This document shows, one piece after another, positions 39,180-52,099 of a stretch of DNA of 64,000 nucleotides. The notes under the pieces were generated by a model. That model saw only the letters and a list, made by a program, of their open reading frames with translations, did not search any database and was not told the DNA's origin. Every line of letters starts with the position of its first letter. Position 1 is the stretch's first letter. This stretch comes from Megalopta genalis. Its lineage: Eukaryota > Arthropoda > Insecta > Hymenoptera > Halictidae. Position numbers and translations under genes: made by a program. The stretch spans positions 62,001 through 126,000 of the forward strand of contig NW_027476799.1 in assembly GCF_051020955.1 (NCBI RefSeq). Direction: 5' to 3'.

Positions 39180-40439
39180 ATCAATGCGAAGTAGAAGGCT
39201 TAGATTCAAAGCCATGCGACACAAATGATTCAGATTCAAATACTTGCGATATAATTGATATAGCTTCAAATGCAGGCGAAACAAACGAGTTAGCTTCAAA
39301 TCCAAGCGAAACACATGGTTTAGCTTCATATTCTTGCGAAACAAATGGTTTAGCTTCATATATTTGCGATATAAATGATGTAGCTTCAAATACATGCGAA
39401 ACAAACGAGTTACTTTCAAATCCAAGCGAAACACATGATTTAGTTTCAAATCAATGCGAAGCAGAAGGCTTAGCTTCAAATCTGTGCGAAACACATGATT
39501 TAGCTTCAAATCCATGCGAACCACACGATTTAGTTTCAAATCAATGTGAAGTAGAAGGCTTAGCTTCAAATCCATGCGAAACACATGATTTAGATTCAAA
39601 TCAATGCGAAGCAGAAGGCTTAGCTTCAAATCCATGCGAAACAAATGATTTAGTTTCACATACTTGCGATATAAATGATATAGCTTCAAATGCAGGCGAA
39701 ACAAACGAGTTAGCTTCAAATCCAAGCGAAACACATGATTTAGTTACAAATCAATGCGAAGTAGAAGGTTTAGCTTCAAATCCAAGCGAAACACATGATT
39801 TACCTTCAAATTAATGCAAAGTGGAAGGCTTATCCTCAAAGCCATGCGACACAAATGATTCAGATTCAAATACTTGCGATATAATTGATATAGCTTCAAA
39901 TGCAGGCGAAACAAACGAGTTAGCTTCAAATCCAAGCGAAACACATGGTTTAGCTTCATATTCTTGCGAAACAAATGGTTTAGCTTCATATATTTGCGAT
40001 ATAAATGATGTAGCTTCAAATACATGCGAAACAAACGAGTTACTTTCAAATCCAAGCGAAACACATGATTTAGTTTCAAATCAATGCGAAGCAGAAGGCT
40101 TAGCTTCAAATCTGTGCGAAACACATGATTTAGCTTCAAATCCATGCGAACCACACGATTTAGTTTCAAATCAATGTGAAGTAGAAGGCTTAGCTTCAAA
40201 TCCATGCGAAACACATGATTTAGATTCAAATCAATGCGAAGCAGAAGGCTTAGCTTCAAATCCATGCGAAACAAATGATTTAGTTTCACATACTTGCGAT
40301 ATAAATGATATAGCTTCAAATGCAGGCGAAACCAACGAGTTAGCTTCAAATTCAAGCGAAACAGATGATTTAGTTACAAATCAATGCGAAGTAGAAGGTT
40401 TAGCTTCAAATCCAAGCGAAACACATGATTTACCTTCAA
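39180..40439 (+). repeat. 630-bp higher-order repeat, two copies, chimeric entry
   Basis: Units run 39,180-39,809 and 39,810-40,439. The first is entered from block c: it begins with a CAA-type B monomer whose upstream neighbour matches about 19,690 instead of the end of a 630-bp unit. The array was therefore pasted into block c material in register. Confidence 0.85.
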
Positions 40440-42502
40440 ATTAATGCAAAGTGGAAGGCTTATCCTCAAAGCCATGCGACACAAATGATTTAGCTTCAAA
40501 TACTTGCCATATAATTGATATAGCTTCAAATGCAGGCAAAACAAACGAGTTAGCTTCAAATCTGTGCGAAATACATGATTTAGCTTCAAATTCGTGCGAA
40601 ACACATGGTTTAGCTTCGTATTCTTGCGAAACAAATGGTTTAGATTCAGATAATTGTGATAAACATGATTTAACTTCAAATGCAGGCGAAACAATCGAGT
40701 TACCTTCAAATCCAAGCGAAACACATGATTTACCTTCAAATTAATGCAAAGTAGAAGCCTTAGCTTCAAAGCCATGCGACACAAATGATTTAGCTTCAAA
40801 TACTTGCGATATAATTGATATAGCTTCAAATGCAGGCGAAACAAACGAGTTAGCTTCAAATCCAAGCGAAACACATGATTTACCTTCAAATTAATGCGAA
40901 GTAGAAGGCTTATCCTCAAAGCCATGCGACACAAATGATTTAGCTTCAAATACTTGCGATACAATTCATATAGCTTCAAATGCATGCGAAACAAACGAGT
41001 TTGCTTCAAATCCAAGCGAAACACATGATTTAGTTCCAAATCAATGCGAAGTAGAAGGCTTATCCTCAAAGCCATGCGACACAAATGATTCTGCTTCAAA
41101 TACTTGCTATATGATTGATTTAGCTTCAAATGCATGCGAAACAAACGAGGGAGCTTCAAGTCTATGCGAAACACATGATTTAGCTTCAAATCCAAGCGAC
41201 ACACATGGTTTAGTTTCATATTCTTGCAAAACAAATGGTTTAGCTTCATATACTTGTGATAAACTTGCTTTAGCTTCAACCGCATGCGAAACAAACGAGT
41301 TAGTTTTAAAACCAAGCGAAACACATGATTTAGCTTCAAAGCAATGCGAAGTAGAAGGCTTAGCTTCATATCCATGCGAATCAAATGACTTAGCTTCAAA
41401 TACTTGCGATATAAGTGATATAGCTTCAAATGCAGGCGAAACAAACGAGTTAGCTTCAAATCCAAGCGAAACACATGATTTACCTTCAAATCAATGCGAT
41501 GCACATGGTTTAGCTTCATATTCTTGCGAAACAAGTGGTTTAGCTTCAGATACTTGTGATAAACATGATTTAGCTTCAACTGCATGCGAAACAAACGCGT
41601 TAGTTTAAAATGCAAGAGAAACACATGATTTAGCTTCAAATCTATGCGAAGTAGAAGGCTTAGATTCAAAGCCATGCGACACAAATGATTTAGCTTCAAA
41701 TACTTGCGATATAAATGATATAACTTCAAATGCAGGCAAAACAAACGAGTTAGTTTAAAATCCATGCGGAACACATGATTTAGCTTCAAATCAATGCGAT
41801 GCACATGGTTTAGCTTCATATTCTTGCGAAACAAGTGGTTTAGCTTCAGATACTTGTGATAAACATGATTTAGCTTCAACTGCATGCGAAACAAACGCGT
41901 TAGTTTAAAATGCAAGAGAAACACATGATTTAGCTTCAAATCAATGCGAAGTAGAAGGCTTAGATTCAAATCCATACGATACGAATGATGTAGCTTCAAA
42001 TACTTGCGGTATAAATGAAGTAGCTTCAAATGCAGGCGAAAAAAACGAGTTAACTTCAAATCCAAGAGAAACACATGATTTAGCTTCATATCGATGCGAA
42101 ACACATTGTTTAGCTTCATATTCTTTCGAAACAAATGGGTTATCTTCAAATACTTGTGATATTCATGATTTAACTTCGACTGCATGCGAAACAAACGAGA
42201 TGACTTCAAATCCATACGAAACACATGGTTTATTTTCAAATCAATGCGAAGTAGAAGGCTTATCCTCAAAGCCATGCGACACAAATCGTTTAGCTTCAAA
42301 TACTTGCGATATAATTGATAAAGCTTCAAATGCAGGAAAAACAAACGAGTTAGCTTCAAATCCAAGCGAAACAGATGATTTAGTTTCAAATCAATGCGAA
42401 GGAGAAGGCTTAGCTTCAAATCCATGCGACACAAATGATTTAGCTTCAAATACTTGCGATAGAAGTGATATAGCTTCAATGCAGGCGAAACAAACGAGTT
42501 AG
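40440..42502 (+). repeat. Block c, copy 4
   Basis: This is a near-identical full-length counterpart of 18,210-20,280, placed after a pair of 630-bp units. A private TCA-to-TAA change is visible near 41,757 (AGTTTAAAATCC). Confidence 0.88.
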
Positions 42503-43258
42503 CTTCAAATCCATGCGACACAAATGATTTAGCTTCAAATACTTGCGATAGAAGTGATATAGCTTCAATGCTGGCGAAACAAACGAGTTAGCTTCAAAGC
42601 CATGCGACACAAATGATTTAGCTTCAAATCCATGCGAAACACATGATTTTGTTTCACATCAATGCGAAGTAGAATGCTTAGCTTCACATACATGAGAAAC
42701 AAATGATTTAGCTTCAGATAATTGCGATATAATTGATAAAGCTTCAAATGCAGGCGAAACAAACGATTTAGCTTCAAAGCCATGCGACACAAATGATTTA
42801 GCTGGAAACTTGCGATATAATTGATACAGCATCAAATGCAGGCGAAACAAACAAGTTAGCTTCAAATCTGTGCGAAACACATGATTTAGCTTCCAATTCA
42901 TGCGAAACACATGGTTTAGCTTCATATTCTTGCAAAACAAATGGTTTAGATTCAGATACTTGTGATAAACATGATTTAGCTTCAAATGCAGTCGAAACAA
43001 ACGAGTTAATTTCAAATCCATTCGAAACACATGATTTACCTTCAAATCCATGCGAAACACATGATTTAGATACAAATCAATGCGAAGTAGTAGGCATAGC
43101 TTCATATCCATGCGAAACAAATGATTTACTTTCACATACTTGCGATATAAATGATATAGCTTCAAATGCAGGCGAAACAAACTCGTTAGCTTCAAATCCA
43201 AGCGAAACACACGATTTACCTTCAAATTAATGCGAAGTAGAAGGCTTATCCTCAAAAG
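42200..43258 (+). repeat. Copy of 24,141-25,199
   Basis: Constant offset of 18,059. It includes the 1-base-shorter AGCTTCAATGCAGG units and the AGCTGGAAACTTGCG fusion near 42,802. It ends at the junction near 43,258. Confidence 0.87.
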
Positions 43259-43270
43259 CCAAAACACATG
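43250..43270 (+). repeat. Abrupt out-of-register junction
   Basis: CCTCAAAAGCC, matching about 25,191-25,201, is joined directly to AAAACACATGATTTATC, matching about 26,765. Relative to the 24-27 kb copy, 1,563 bp are missing. That is 52 monomers plus 3 bases, so this break did not occur at equivalent monomer positions. Confidence 0.75.
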
Positions 43271-46060
43271 ATTTATCATCAAATCAATGCGAAACACATG
43301 ATTTAGTTTCAAAACAATGCGAAGTAGATGGCTTAGCTTCAAATCCATGCGAAACAAATGATTTAGCTTCACATACTTGCGACTAAAATGATATAGCTTC
43401 AAATGCAGGCGAAACAAACGAGTTAGCTTCAAATCCAAGCGAAACACATGATTTACCTTCAAATGAATTCAAAGTAGAAGGCTTATCTTCAAAGCCATGC
43501 GACGCAAATGATTTAGCTTCAAATACTTGCGATATAATTGGTATAGCTTCAAATGCAGGCGAAACAAACGAGGGAGCTTCAAGTCTATGCGAAACACATG
43601 ATTTAGCTTCAAATCCAAGCGAAACACATGGTTTAGTTTCATATTCTTGCAAAACAAATGGTTTAGCCTCATATACTTGTGATAAACTTGATTTAGCTTC
43701 AACTGCATGCGAAACAAACGAGTTAGCTTTAAAACCAAGCGAAACACATGATTTAGCTTCAAAGCAATGCGAAGTAGAAGGCTTAGCTTCATATCCATGC
43801 GAATCAAATGACTTAGCTTCAAATACTTGCGATATAAGTGATATAGCTTCAAATGCAGGCGAAACAAACGAGTTAGCTTCAAATCCAAGCGAAACACATG
43901 ATTTACCTTCAAATTAATTTAAAGTAGAAGGCTTATATTCAAAGCCATGCGACACAAATGATTTAGCTTCAAATACTTGCGATATAAATGATATAACTTC
44001 AAATGCAGGCAAAACAAACGAGTTAGCTTCAAATCCATGCGGAACACATGATTTAGCTGTAAATCAATGCTATGTAGCAGGTTTAGCTTCAAATCCATGC
44101 AATACACAAGATTTAGCTTCAAATCAATGCGATGTATAAGGTTTAGCTTCAAATCGATGTGGAACGAATGATTGAGCTTCAAACACTTGGAATATAGGTG
44201 ATACAGCTTCAAATGCAGGTGAAACAAACGAGTTAGCTACTAATGCATGCGAAACAAATGATTTACCTTCAAATCAATGCGAAGTAGAAGGCTTAGGTTC
44301 ATCCCCATGCGAAACGATTGATTTAGCTTCAAATACTTGTGATATACATGATTTAGCTTCAACTGCATGCGAAACAAACGAGTTATCTTCACACCTATGC
44401 GAAACTCATCATTTAGCTTCAAATCCAAGCGAAACACCTTATTTTGCTTCAAATCAGTGCGAAGTAGAAGACTCAGCTTCAAATCCATGCGAAACCAATG
44501 ATTTAGATTGAAATACTTGCGATATAGTAGATCTAGCTCCATATCCATGCGAAACACGTGATTTAGCTGCAAATCAATGCGAAACACATGATTATGCTTC
44601 AAGACAATGCCACGTAGAAGGTTTAGCTTCACATCCATGCGACACAAATGATTTAGATTCTGATACTATCGAAATAAGTGATATAGCTTCAAATGCAGAC
44701 GAAACAAACCAGTTAGCTTCAAATCCAAGCGAAATACATGATTTAGCTTCATATCAATGCGATGTAGACGCCTTAGCTTCAAATCCATGCGGAACAAATG
44801 ATTTGGCTTCAAATTCTTGCTATATAAGTTATATAGATTCTACTGCAGGCGAAACAAACGAGATAGCTTCGAATCCATGCGAAACACATGATTTACCTTC
44901 ACATACTTGCGATATAAATAATATAGCTTGAAATGCAGGCAAAACAAACGAGTTAGCTTCAAAACCAAGCGAAACAAATGGTTTAGCTTCAAATCAAAGC
45001 GATGTAAAAGGCTTAGCTTCAAATTAATTGCGAAGTTGTAGACTTATCTTCAAATCCATGCGAAACAAATGGTTTAGCTTCAAATACTTGTGATATACAT
45101 AATTTAGCTTTAACTGCATGCGAAACAAATGAGTTACTTTCAAATCAACGCGAAACACATGATTTAGCTTCATATCAATCGAAGTAGAAGGCTTAGCTTC
45201 AAATCCAAGCGAATAAAATGGTTTAGCTACAAGTACTTGTGATATACATTATTTAGCAACAACTGCAAGCGAAACAAACGAGTAAGCTTCACATCCATGC
45301 GAAACACATGATTTAGCTGCAAATCAATGCGATGTAGTAGGATACCTTCAAATCCATGCGAATCAAATGATTTAGTCTCAAATACTTGTGATATGCATGA
45401 TAAAGCTTAAAATGCAGACGAAACAAACGCGTTAGCTTCGAATCCATGCGAAACGTATGATTTAGCTTCAGATCAGTTCGAAGTAGAAGGTTTAGCTTCA
45501 AATCCATGCGAAACAAATGATTGAGCTTCAAACACTTGGGATATAGGTGATATAGCATCAAATGCAGACGAAACAAACGAGTTAGCTTCAAAACCAAGCG
45601 AAACACATGATTCAGCATCTAGTCAATGCGATGTAGAAGCCTTAGCTTCAAATCCATGCAGAACAAATGATTTAGCTTCAAATACTTGCTATATAAGTGA
45701 TATAGATTCTAATGCAGGCGAAACAAACGAGATAGCTTCAAATCCATGCGAAACACATTATTTAGCTGTAAATCAATGCTATGTAGAAGGTTTAGCTTCA
45801 AATCCATGCAATACACAAGATTTAGCTTCAAATCAATGCGATGTAGAAGCCCTAGCTTCAAATCCATGCGGAACAAATGATTTAGCTGCAAATACTTGCT
45901 ATATAAGTGATAAAGATTATACGGCAGGCGAAACAAATGAGATAGCTTCACATCCATGCGAAACACATGACTTAGCTGTAAATCAATGCTATGTAGAAGG
46001 TTTAGCTTCAAATCCATGCAATACACAAGATTTAGCTTCAAATCAATGCGATGTATAAGG
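43260..46060 (+). repeat. Segmental block, partial copy 3 (left part)
   Basis: This matches 26,764-29,564 at a constant offset of 16,496, and 7,611-9,915 at 36,145 where shared. It begins at an abrupt out-of-register junction near 43,258 and ends in a mosaic near 46,060. The 10.1-11.9 kb-type material that should follow is absent. Confidence 0.88.
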
Positions 46061-46335
46061 TTTAGCTTCAAATCCATGCGAAACAAATGATTTAGTTTCA
46101 CATACTTGCGATATAAATGATATAGCTTCAAATGCAGGCGAAACAAACGAGTTAGCTTCAAATCCAAGCGAAACACATGATTTAGTTACAAATCAATGCG
46201 AAGTAGAAGGTTTAGCTACAAATCCAAGCGAAACACATGGTTTAGTTTCATATTCTTGCAAAACAAATGGTTTAGCTTCATATACTTGTGATAAACTTGA
46301 TTTAGCTTCAACTGCATGCGAAACAAACGAGTTAT
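46060..46335 (+). repeat. Mosaic junction with three source switches
   Basis: Left of 46,070 the sequence matches about 29,570. Then 46,070-46,215 matches the tail of the 630-bp unit (TTAGTTTCACATACTTGCG, TTAGTTACA). Next, 46,215-46,325 matches the 7.5-kb E-F-G order, and after that it matches about 31,890. About 2.3 kb of the usual block order is missing. Confidence 0.75.
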
Positions 46336-48990
46336 CTTCAAATCTATTCGAAACACATCATTTAGCTTCAAATCCATGCGAAACACATTATTGTGCTTCA
46401 AATCAGTGCGAAGTAGAAGGCTCAGCTTCAAATCCATGCGAAACCAATGATTTAGATTAAAATACTTGCGATATAAGTGATATAGTGTCAACTGCAGGCG
46501 AAACAAACGAGTTAGCTACAAATCCACGCAAAAAACATGACTAACGTCAAATCAATGCGATATAGTAGATCTAGCTCCAAATCCATACGAAACACATGAT
46601 TTAGCTGCAAATCAATGCGAAACACATGATTATGCTTCAAGACAATGCCACGTAGAAGGTTTAGCTTCACATCCATGCGACACAAATGATTTAGATTCTG
46701 ATACTATCGAAATAAGTGATATAGCTTCAAATGCAGACGAAACAAACCAGTTAGCTTCAAATCCAAGCGAAATACATGATTTAGCTTCATACAAGGAGAT
46801 GTAGAAGGTTTAGCTTCAAATCCAATCGAAACACATGATTTAGATTCAAATCAATGCGATGTAGAATGTTTAGCTTCAAATCCGTGCGAAACAAATGATT
46901 TAGCTTCAAACACTTGGGACATAAGTGATATATCTTCAAATGCAGGCGAAACAAACGAGTTAGCTTCTAATCCTTGCGAAACACATGATTTAGTTTCAAA
47001 TCACTGCGCATTTGATGTCATAGCTTCAAATTCATGCGAAACAAACGATTTATCTTCAGATACTGGCGATGTAAGTGATATAGCATCAAATGCGGGCGTA
47101 AAGAACGAGTTATCTTCAAATCCATGCGAAACACATTATTTAGGTTCAAAACGAAAGATTTAGATTCAAATACTTGCGAATATAAGTGATATAGCTCCAA
47201 ATGCAGGCGAAACAAACGAGTTAGCCTCAAATCCATGAGCAACACATGATTTATCTTCAAATCAATGCGAAGTAGAAGGCTTAGCTTCAAATACATGAGA
47301 AACAAATGATTTAGCATCAGATACTTGCGATACAAGAGATATAGTTTCAGATGCAGGCAAAACAAGCGAGTTATCTACAAATGCATGCGAAACACATCAT
47401 TTAGCTTCAAATCAATGCGGAGTAGTAGGCTTAGCTTCTAAACCATGCGAAACAAATGATTTAGCTTCAAATACTTGCGATATAAATGAACTAGCTTCAA
47501 ATGCAGGCAAAACAAACGAGTTAGCTTCAAATCCATGCGGAAGACATGATTTAGCTTCAAAACAATGCGAAACACATGGTTTAGCTTCATATTCTTGCGA
47601 AACAAATGGCTTTGCTTAATATTCTTGCGAAACAAAATGGTCAGCTTTAAATACTTGTGATATACATGATTTAGGTTCAACTGTATGTGAAATAAACGTG
47701 TTAGCTTCAAATCCAAGCTAAGCAGATGATTTAGCTTCAAATCAATGCGGAGTAGTAGGCTTAGCTTCTAAACCATGCGAAACAAATGATTTAGCTTCAA
47801 ATACTTGCGATATAAATGAACTAGCTTCAAATGCAGGCGAAACAAACGAGTTAGTTTCAAATCCAAGCAAAACACATGGTTTAGTTTCAAATCAATGCGA
47901 AGTAGAAGGCTTAGCTTCACATACATGAGAAACAAATGATTTAGCTTCAGATAATTGCGATATAATTGATAAAGCTTCAAATGCAGGCGAAACAAACGAG
48001 TTAGCTTGAAATCCAAGCGAAACACATGGTTTAGTTTAAAATCAATGCGAAGTAGAAGGCTTATCCTCAAAGCCATGCGACACAAATCGTTTAGCTTCAA
48101 ATACTTGCGATATAATTGATAAAGCTTCAAATGCAGGAAAAACAAACGAGTTAGCTTCAAATCCAAGCGAAACAGATGATTTAGTTTCAAATCAATGCGA
48201 AGTAGAAGGCTTAGCTTCAAATCCATGCGACACAAATGATTTAGCTTCAAATACTTGCGATAGAAGTGATATAGCTTCAATGCAGGCGAAACAAACGAGT
48301 AAGCTTCAAAGCCATGCGACACAAATGATTTAGCTTCAAATACTTGCGATATAATTGATACAGCATCAAATGCAGGCGAAACAAGCGAGTTAGCTTCAAA
48401 TCCAAGCGAAACACATGATTTACCTTCAAACTAATGCGAAGTAGAAGGCTTAGCTTCACATACATGAGAAACAAATGATTTAGCTTCAGATAATTGCGAT
48501 ATAATTGATAAAGCTTCAAATGCATGCGAAACAAACAACTTAGCTACAAATCCAAGCGAAACACATGATTTAGTTCCAAATCAATGCAAAGTGGAAGGCT
48601 TATCTTCAAAGCCATGCAACACAAATGATTTAGCTTCAAATACTTGCAATAAAATTGATATAGCATCAAATGCAGGCGAAACAAACGAGTTAGATTCAAA
48701 TCCAAGCAAAACAGATGATTTAGTTTCAAATCAATGCGAAGTAGAAGGCTTAGCTTCAAATCCGTGCGACACAAATGATTTAGCTTCAAATACTTGCGAT
48801 AGAAGTGATATAGCTTCAATGCAGGCGAAACAAACGAGTTAGCTTCAAAGCCATGCGACAGAAATGATTTAGCTTCAAATACTTGCGATATAATTGATAC
48901 AGCATCAAATGCAGGCGAAAAAAACGAGTTAGCTTCAAATCCAAGCGAAACACATGATTTAGTGTCAAATCAATGCGAAGTAGAAGGCTT
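46330..48990 (+). repeat. Segmental block, partial copy 3 (right part)
   Basis: This matches 31,890-34,550 at a constant offset of 14,440, and the 12.0-14.7 kb region. It includes the truncated monomer near 46,800 (TCATACAAGGAGATG) and the shortened unit near 47,150 (TTCAAAACGAAAGATTTAG), both shared with the other copies. Confidence 0.88.
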
Positions 48991-49960
48991 AGCTTCAAAT
49001 ACATGAGAAACAAATGATTTAGCTTCAGATACTTGCGATACAAGAGACATAGTTTCAGATGCAGGCAAAACAAGCGAGTTATCTACAAATACATGCGAAA
49101 CACATCATTTAGCTTCAAATCAATGCGAAGTAGAAGGCTTAGCTTATAAACCATGCGACACAAATGGTTTAGCTTCAAATATTTCTGATATACATGATTT
49201 AGCTTCAACTGCATGCGAAACAAATGAGCAAGATTCAACTCCAAGCGAAAATATGATTTAGCCATAAATCAATGCGAAGTAGGAGGCTTGGCATCAAATC
49301 CAAGCGAAACACATGATTTATCATCAAATCAATGCGAAACACATGATTTAGTTTCAAAACAATGCGAAGTAGATGGCTTAGCTTCAAATCCATGCGAAAC
49401 AAATGATTTAGCTTCACATACTTGCGACTAAAATGATATAGCTTCAAATGCAGGCGAAACAAACGAGTTAGCTTCAAATCCAAGCGAAACACATGATTTA
49501 CCTTCAAATGAATTCAAAGTAGAAGGCTTATCTTCAAAGCCATGCGACGCAAATGATTTAGCTTCAAATACTTGCGATATAATTGGTATAGCTTCAAATG
49601 CAGGCGAAACAAACGAGGGAGCTTCAAGTCTATGCGAAACACATGATTTAGCTTCAAATCCAAGCGAAACACATGGTTTAGTTTCATATTCTTGCAAAAC
49701 AAATGGTTTAGCTTCATATACTTGTGATAAACTTGATTTAGCTTCAACTGCATGCGAAACAAACGAGTTAGCTTTAAAACCAAGCGAAACACATGATTTA
49801 GCTTCAAAGCAATGCGAAGTAGAAGGCTTAGCTTCATATCCATGCGAATCAAATGACTTAGCTTCAAATACTTGCGATATAAGTGATATAGCTTCAAATG
49901 CAGGCGAAACAAACGAGTTAGCTTCAAATCCAAGCGAAACACATGATTTACCTTCAAATT
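48816..49960 (+). repeat. Copy of 26,275-27,419
   Basis: The offset is 22,541 throughout. It includes the unusual monomer with GCAAGATTCAACTCCAAGCG near 49,228 and the CTTGCGACTAAAATG variant near 49,430. The left edge overlaps the end of the previous block, because that stretch is common to several copies. Confidence 0.85.
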
Positions 49961-50470
49961 AATTTAAAGTAGAAGGCTTATATTCAAAGCCATGCGACAC
50001 AAATGATTTAGCTTCAAATACTTGCGATATAAATGATATAACTTCAAATGCAGGCAAAACAAACGAGTTAGCTTCAAATCCATGCGGAACACATGATTTA
50101 GCTTCAAATCAATGCGATGCACATGGTTTAGCTTCATATTCTTGCGAAACAAGTAGTTTAGCTTCAGATACTTGTGATAAACATGATTTAGCTTCAACTG
50201 CATGCGAAACAAACGCGTTAGTTTAAAATGCAAGAGAAACACATGATTTAGCTTCAAATCAATTGCGAAGTAGAAGGCTTAGATTCAAATCCATACGATA
50301 CGAATGATTTAGCTTCAAATACTTGCGATATGAATGATATAGCCTCAAATGCAGGCGAAACAAACGAGTTAGCTTCAAATCCCAGCGAAACACATGGTTT
50401 AGTTTCAAATCAATGCGAAGTAGAAGGCTTAGCTTCACATACATGAGAAACAAATGATTTAGCTTCAGAT
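49960..50470 (+). repeat. Mixed satellite between duplicated blocks
   Basis: The left part resembles block c (TCA-to-TAA monomer near 50,222, CACATGGTTTAGCTTCATAT). A one-base insertion, AATCAATTGCGAAG near 50,259, breaks the register. The rest is ordinary monomers of classes A to E. Confidence 0.75.
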
Positions 50471-52060
50471 AATTGCGATATAAGTGATGTAGCATCAAAT
50501 GCAGGCGAAACAATCGAGTTAGATTCAAATCCATGCAAAACACATGATTATGCTTCAAGACAATGCCACGTAGAAGGTTTAGCTTCAAATCCATGCGACA
50601 CAAATGATTTAGATTCTGATACTATCGAAATAAGTGATATAGCTTCAAATGCAGACGAAACAAACCAGTTAGCTTCAAATCCAAGCGAAATACATGATTT
50701 AGCTTCATATCAAAGAGATGTAGAAGGTTTAGCTTCAAATCCAATCGAAACACATGATTTAGATTCAAATCAATGCGATGTAGAATGTTTAGCTTCAAAT
50801 CCGTGCGAAACAAATGATTTAGCTTCAAACACTTGGGATATAAGTGATATAGCTTCAAATGCAGACGAATCAAACGAGTTAGCTTCAAAATCCATGCGAT
50901 ACACATGATTTAGATTCAAATCAATGCGAGGAAGAAGGCTTTGCTTCAAATCCAAGAGAAACAATTGATTTAGGTTCAGATGCTTGCGATATAAGTGATA
51001 TAGCATCAAATGCAGACAAAACAAACGAGTTAGCTTCAAAACCAAGCGAAACACATGATATATCTTCAAATCAATGCGAAGTAGAAGGCGTAGCTTCAAA
51101 ACCATGCGACACAAATGATTTAGCTTCACATACTTGCGATATAATTGATAAAGCTTCAAATGCAGGCGAAACAAACAACTTAGCTTCAAATCCAAGCGAA
51201 ACACATGATTTAGTTTCAAATCAATGCGAAGTAGAAGGCTTAGCTTCAAATCCATGCGACACAAATGTTTTAGCTTCAAATACGTGCGATATAAATGATA
51301 TAGCTCCAAATGCAGGCGATACAAACGAGTTAGCTTCTAATGCATCCGAAACTCATGATTTTGCTTCAAATCAATGCGAACTAGATGTCTTAGCTTCTAA
51401 TCCATGCGGAAAAAATGGTTTAGCTTGAGATACTTGCGATATAAGTGATGTAGCATCAAATGCAGGCGAAACAATCGAGTTAGATTCAAATCCATGCAAA
51501 ACACATGATTATGCTTCAAGACAATGCCACGTAGAAGGTTTAGCTTCAAATCCATGCGACACAAATGATTTAGATTCTGATACTATCGAAATAAGTGATA
51601 TAGCTTCAAATGCAGACGAAGCAAACCAGTTAGCTTCAAATCCAAGCGAAATACATGATTTAGCTTCATATCAAAGAGATGTAGAAGGTTTAGCTTCAAA
51701 TCCAATCGAAACACATGATTTAGATTCAAATCAATGCGATGTAGAATGTTTAGCTTCAAATCCGTGCGAAACAAAAAGATTTAGCTTCAAACACTTGGGA
51801 TGTAAGTGATATAGATTCAAATGGAGACGAATCAAACGAGTTAGCTTCAAAATCCATGCGATACACATGATTTAGCTTCAAATCAATGCGTGGTAGAAGA
51901 CTTTGCTTCAAATCCGTGAGAAACAATTGATTTAGGTTCAGATGCTTGCGATATAAGTGATATAGCATCAAATGCAGACAAAACAAACGAGTTAGCTTCA
52001 AAACCAAGCGAAACACATGATATATCTTCAAATCAATGCGATGTAGAAGCCTTAGCTTCA
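50470..52060 (+). repeat. 961-bp tandem duplication
   Basis: About 50,470-51,430 recurs from about 51,431 and is followed to about 52,060. The offset is 961, rising to 962 after a one-base insertion near 51,775 (ACAAAAAGATTTAG). Shared rare monomers include AGACAATGCCACG and GATACTATCG. The extra base beyond 32 monomers means the duplicated unit carries an indel. Confidence 0.8.
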
Positions 52061-52099
52061 AATCCATGCGGAACAAATGATTTAGCTTCAAATTCTTGC

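Noticed and set aside
7400..48990. Assembly artefact as the explanation for the long near-identical blocks
   Set aside because: Not fully excluded, but copies differ by whole-monomer indels, private substitutions and distinct flanks, which simple duplication of a contig would not give. Long-read and depth checks would settle it.
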